Under the pieces are notes generated by a model. That model had not been told where the DNA came from. It searched no databases and was given only the letters and a program-made list of their open reading frames with translations. The position numbers were made by a program, and so were the translations under genes. DNA of 64,000 bases from Rhabditoides inermis (taxonomy: Eukaryota > Nematoda > Chromadorea > Rhabditida > Rhabditidae): NCBI GenBank assembly GCA_963966185.1, contig CAWZYM010000369.1, positions 566,001 through 630,000 on the forward strand, read 5' to 3'. Shown here piece by piece: positions 60,763 to 64,000 of this stretch (the first letter of the stretch is position 1; the number at the start of each line of letters is the position of its first letter).

Positions 60763-63700
60763 ATGACGGCAACTGAAGTGCCTCAGGGGTCGGGTAGTGC
60801 ACCCAAGGTGGAGCAGCCAGCGACGATGGCAGCCGCTGGTATGAAGGCTCCGGGAGCGTACGTACCGGGTTCCCCGTGGGGACTGTGGAAGATGATTTTT
60901 GAGAATTATATGGCGTTGAGGGGGATCACTGATCCCAAGGTGAAGAAATGGACCTTGATTCAGGAAGTAGGAGTGGCAAATTGCCAGATGTTGATGGGTC
61001 TGTTGGAAGGAAAGAATTTGGAAAGTGAGGAGGTGACGTATGAAACCTTGATGTCGAAGCTGTCTCGCCAGTTCGATCCGAAGAAGCTGTTGACAGCGGA
61101 GAGGTTTCAGCTATTGTCAATGAAACAGAAGAAGGGACAATCCCTAGCTCAGTTCTTCGCGGCTATCCAGGAGCAGGCCTTGGCCTGCAAGTTGGAGTCG
61201 GTGACGAACGTGAGGGATATGTTGTGCCAGATGGCATTCATTATGGGAATGGAGTCGGATGATGGCCGAATCCGCTTGCTGGAAAAGGAAGAACAGACAG
61301 CAGGCGAGGCCTTGGAAATGGCTCAGACCTATGAGAGAGTAGGAAACTCTATGGGGAAGATGATGGGAGTGCATCAAAACAAGGCTCCGCAGATGGGATT
61401 GTTCTCGATGGAGCGGCCCAGGTTCGGGAACCAGAGGGGTTTCCGTGGAACGGGAGGCAGTAAGGTCCCCGGTAATGGAGCTAACAACGGATGCAGGACA
61501 TGTAAGTCCCACTCACACTCGGATAGGGAGTGTTGGAAGAAAAAGAAGCCCTGTCATGGTTGTGGACAGTTTGGGCACTGGCGAGACCAGTGTCCTAATG
61601 CAAGGAATGGCGGATGGGCAAAAAAGGGCATGGGTCATGTGGAATGTGACTCAGACGAGGAGGAACAGGATGAACCCAATATGGAGTTTTACGCTCTGCG
61701 AAAGGGTGGGGGGATAAGCACCCGGAAGGCAGCAAAAAAGCAGAGAGATAGGGTGGTCCCACCATTGATGGTGAAAGTCCAGTTAAAAGGCCAGGAAGAC
61801 ATGGAATTTTTGTGGGATACTGGAGCCGTGATGTCCACAGTAGACAAAATGAGTTGGGAACGGTGGGGAAAACCTACCCTGGAAGAGGTGAACTACCACG
61901 CGGTAGGGTATGGAGGACATAAAGTGAAGATCCTGGGAAGGATGAAAATGCCCGTGATAGTGGAAGGATGGCAAGGCGTGGTCGATCTAAATGTAATAGA
62001 TACCCCAGCGAAACCCCTGTTGGGTAGAGACTGGATGGAGCAGATGGGCACGTGGGCCCCGGGAAGCATGATAAGAAGGGAAGTCAATGAAATCCAGATG
62101 TCGGTAACGGAGGAGCAAGAACGATTGATGAAAATCCTCGAGGATAACTGTGAAATCTTCGGAAACGATCTGGGGAAATATAATCTGGGCAAGATTGATC
62201 TAAAATTGAAGACGGGGGACATTCGCCCTGTGTATCGCAGAGCCCGGACGGTTCCATACGCCGTAACGGAACAAGTAGAGGAAAAACTGAAGGAGCTAGA
62301 GAAAGACGGAGTGATCACAAAGGTGGATCATGGAGTTTGGGCAACGCCGTTGGTGATAGTGCCTAAAGGGGAAGGAAAAATTCGTATCTGTGGAGATTTC
62401 AAGTCAACTGTAAATCCGGCACTCGATATAAACCAATACCCGTTGCCGAAGCCGGAGGATTTATTCCAGAAATTGAACGGAGGAAAAGTGTTCTCTAAAG
62501 TGGATTTGAGGGACGCATACAACCAGTTGGAGTTGAGTGAGGAAGCGAAGAAGCTGGTGGTAATTAACACCCATAAAGGGCTCTATGTGTACAACCGACT
62601 ACCGTTTGGGATTGCATCGGCCCCGGCCATATTCCAGAAAACCATGGAAGAGGTTTTACAAGGAATAGAGGGGGTGGTTATATACCTAGATGATGTGACA
62701 GTCATGGGCCGGTCCAAGGAGGAACACTTGGACAGAGTGGAAACAGTGTTGTCGAGATTAAAGCAGGCAGGATTGAGAGTGAAACGCGAGAAATGTGAAT
62801 TCTTGAAGAACAAGGTGGAGTTCTTAGGGCATGTCGTCACAGGGGAAGGGATTTTTCCTGATCAGAAGAAAATCGAAGCCATGTGCAAAATGCCGGCGCC
62901 AAAAACCATGAAGGAGCTAGAGGCGTATACGGGTATGATTCAGTATTACGGGAAATTTCTGAAGAACCTAGCGATGCTGGCGGCCCCCATAAATAAGCTG
63001 AAAAGGAAGGATGAGGTGTGGAAATGGGGAAAAGAACAACAGCAAGCGTTCGATAGTATCCAAAGGCTCTTGACGTCTGCGGATATGTTGACGCACTACG
63101 ATCCACAGAAACCACTGGTATTGGCTACAGACGCATCTGAAGTCGGGATTGGGGCAGTACTGTACCATCGTGTTGGGGCAGTAGAGAAAGTCATTGCATA
63201 TGCGTCCAGGTCTCTAACCAAGGAAGAAAGGAATTACGCACAAATAGAGAAAGAGGCGTTGGGAATCATCTATGGAATGGAAAAATTTCAAAAATATGTG
63301 TACGGAAGGAGGTTTCTGCTACTGACAGATCATCAACCATTGGTCCGCATTTTCGGGGATAAATCACAGATCCCAGTAATCGCGGCAAGAAGGTTGCATA
63401 GGTGGATGCTAAAACTGTCCGAATACTCGTTTGACATCGAGTACAGGAGAACGACGGCGTTTGGAAACGCCGATGGGCTCTCGAGACTGCCAAACCCACT
63501 TGAACTACCTATGAAGGAGAGAGTAATAGAGGAGTTTGGAGTGTACTCGATAGAGCAGGAAAAGGTGGAAAAAGCGGTGTTAAAGATGGAAGTGTTGAAA
63601 ACGGCATCACAGAAGGATGCTAACATGAAATGGATAACAAATTGGCTAAATCAAGGAAGGGCACCGGACGGTCAAATACCGGGGGGTTTCCGTGATAAGT

Positions 63701-64000
63701 GGAACGAATTAGCCGTAATTGAAGGAGTGATGTTTTGGGGAAACCGGGTTGTGATCCCTGAAGAACTGAGGAAGTCCGTAATAGAAGGACTCCATGCTAC
63801 CCATTATGGAGCCGAAAGAATGAAGGCATTGGCTCGGAAGAAGATATGGTTTCCGGGAATGGAAGCGTGGATTGAGGAGAGAGTAAAAACTTGCGAGATC
63901 TGTGCGAAGTGGGGGGAAGAACTGCCAAAGGTACCCCTATCCGCATGGGAGGAACCGACTAAAGCCTGGGAACGCATCCACATCGATTTTTGTGGACCAG
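60763..64000 (+). CDS. Ty3/gypsy Gag-Pol polyprotein, single open frame (runs off window)
   Basis: An ATG at 60,763 opens an uninterrupted frame of at least 1,079 codons to the window end. Gag: an N-terminal capsid-like helical region, then two CCHC zinc knuckles at residues about 244-278 (CRTCKSHSHSDREC and CHGCGQFGHWRDQC). Protease: DTGA at about 352-355. Reverse transcriptase: GVWATPLVIVPK, FSKVDLRDAYNQ, LPFGIASAP and the catalytic YLDDV at about 641. RNase H: ATDASEVGIGAV at about 788-799. Integrase: an HHCC zinc finger (LHATHYGAERM, then CEIC) and the first catalytic Asp in IHIDFCGP at about 1,075. The order PR-RT-RH-IN is that of Ty3/gypsy. No frameshift separates gag and pol. Every visible catalytic residue is intact, so this copy is young and possibly active. 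The rest of integrase and the 3-prime LTR lie beyond the window. Confidence 0.93.
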   Translation, partial: MTATEVPQGSGSAPKVEQPATMAAAGMKAPGAYVPGSPWGLWKMIFENYMALRGITDPKVKKWTLIQEVGVANCQMLMGLLEGKNLESEEVTYETLMSKLSRQFDPKKLLTAERFQLLSMKQKKGQSLAQFFAAIQEQALACKLESVTNVRDMLCQMAFIMGMESDDGRIRLLEKEEQTAGEALEMAQTYERVGNSMGKMMGVHQNKAPQMGLFSMERPRFGNQRGFRGTGGSKVPGNGANNGCRTCKSHSHSDRECWKKKKPCHGCGQFGHWRDQCPNARNGGWAKKGMGHVECDSDEEEQDEPNMEFYALRKGGGISTRKAAKKQRDRVVPPLMVKVQLKGQEDMEFLWDTGAVMSTVDKMSWERWGKPTLEEVNYHAVGYGGHKVKILGRMKMPVIVEGWQGVVDLNVIDTPAKPLLGRDWMEQMGTWAPGSMIRREVNEIQMSVTEEQERLMKILEDNCEIFGNDLGKYNLGKIDLKLKTGDIRPVYRRARTVPYAVTEQVEEKLKELEKDGVITKVDHGVWATPLVIVPKGEGKIRICGDFKSTVNPALDINQYPLPKPEDLFQKLNGGKVFSKVDLRDAYNQLELSEEAKKLVVINTHKGLYVYNRLPFGIASAPAIFQKTMEEVLQGIEGVVIYLDDVTVMGRSKEEHLDRVETVLSRLKQAGLRVKREKCEFLKNKVEFLGHVVTGEGIFPDQKKIEAMCKMPAPKTMKELEAYTGMIQYYGKFLKNLAMLAAPINKLKRKDEVWKWGKEQQQAFDSIQRLLTSADMLTHYDPQKPLVLATDASEVGIGAVLYHRVGAVEKVIAYASRSLTKEERNYAQIEKEALGIIYGMEKFQKYVYGRRFLLLTDHQPLVRIFGDKSQIPVIAARRLHRWMLKLSEYSFDIEYRRTTAFGNADGLSRLPNPLELPMKERVIEEFGVYSIEQEKVEKAVLKMEVLKTASQKDANMKWITNWLNQGRAPDGQIPGGFRDKWNELAVIEGVMFWGNRVVIPEELRKSVIEGLHATHYGAERMKALARKKIWFPGMEAWIEERVKTCEICAKWGEELPKVPLSAWEEPTKAWERIHIDFCGP

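Noticed and set aside
61144..63626. Minus-strand frames over the intact gypsy element
   Set aside because: Antisense shadows of the continuous Gag-Pol frame on the plus strand.

Overview
This is a eukaryotic, almost certainly nematode, stretch of DNA. It carries a serpentine chemoreceptor of the srbc type, a nematode C6-type secreted cysteine-rich protein, and a secreted acid sphingomyelinase. It also has many short introns (about 40-50 bases) ending in TTTCAG-like acceptors, and acceptors placed directly before initiator ATGs, as expected for spliced-leader trans-splicing. The species was not identified. All exon models below were built by hand from reading frame, splice consensus and phase.

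Layout. 1-10.5 kb: fragments of a chemoreceptor gene (+) split by about 7.5 kb of retroelement and MITE sequence. 10.9-19.1 kb: a 19-exon acid sphingomyelinase-like gene (-), carrying a CR1-like LINE in one intron, about 1.1 kb of pure GTT repeat in another and a GGCAGA hexamer array in a third, and showing several coding lesions. 19.1-27.6 kb: low-complexity CT tracts, LINE relics, MITEs, a foldback element, the 3-prime end of a small membrane-protein gene (-) and a gutted Ty3/gypsy relic (-). 27.7-36.3 kb: a long gene (+) for an unrecognised 610-residue membrane protein, with a repeat-filled first intron. 37.2-39.4 kb: a frameshifted unknown gene (-) and a foldback element. 40.65-44.3 kb: an intact Ly6-like GPI-anchored protein gene (+), with a hammerhead-ribozyme-like motif in an intron. 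45.5-46.3 kb: another foldback element. 46.6-58.7 kb: a large gene or gene pair (-), an acidic tail-anchored protein downstream of a beta-grasp/doublecortin-like module; a C6 secreted protein gene is nested in one of its introns and a truncated CR1 copy sits in another. 59.6-60.4 kb: a small coiled-coil gene (+). 60.5-64 kb: the 5-prime part of an apparently intact Ty3/gypsy element, running off the window.

The most unusual feature is a set of at least four foldback elements (about 0.5-1.2 kb). Their long inverted arms each carry a tRNA-like block with recognisable A-box and B-box sequences, so every element has two opposed Pol III-like cassettes. Related TIR MITEs carry a single such block. 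A second theme is short non-triplet tandem duplications (7, 11 and 17 bp) lying inside otherwise well-formed exons of three genes: removing one copy restores frame and phase. These could be real mutations, marks of templated repair, or assembly joins. Intact genes nearby (Ly6-like, C6-like, tail-anchored, small coiled-coil) argue against generally poor base quality.
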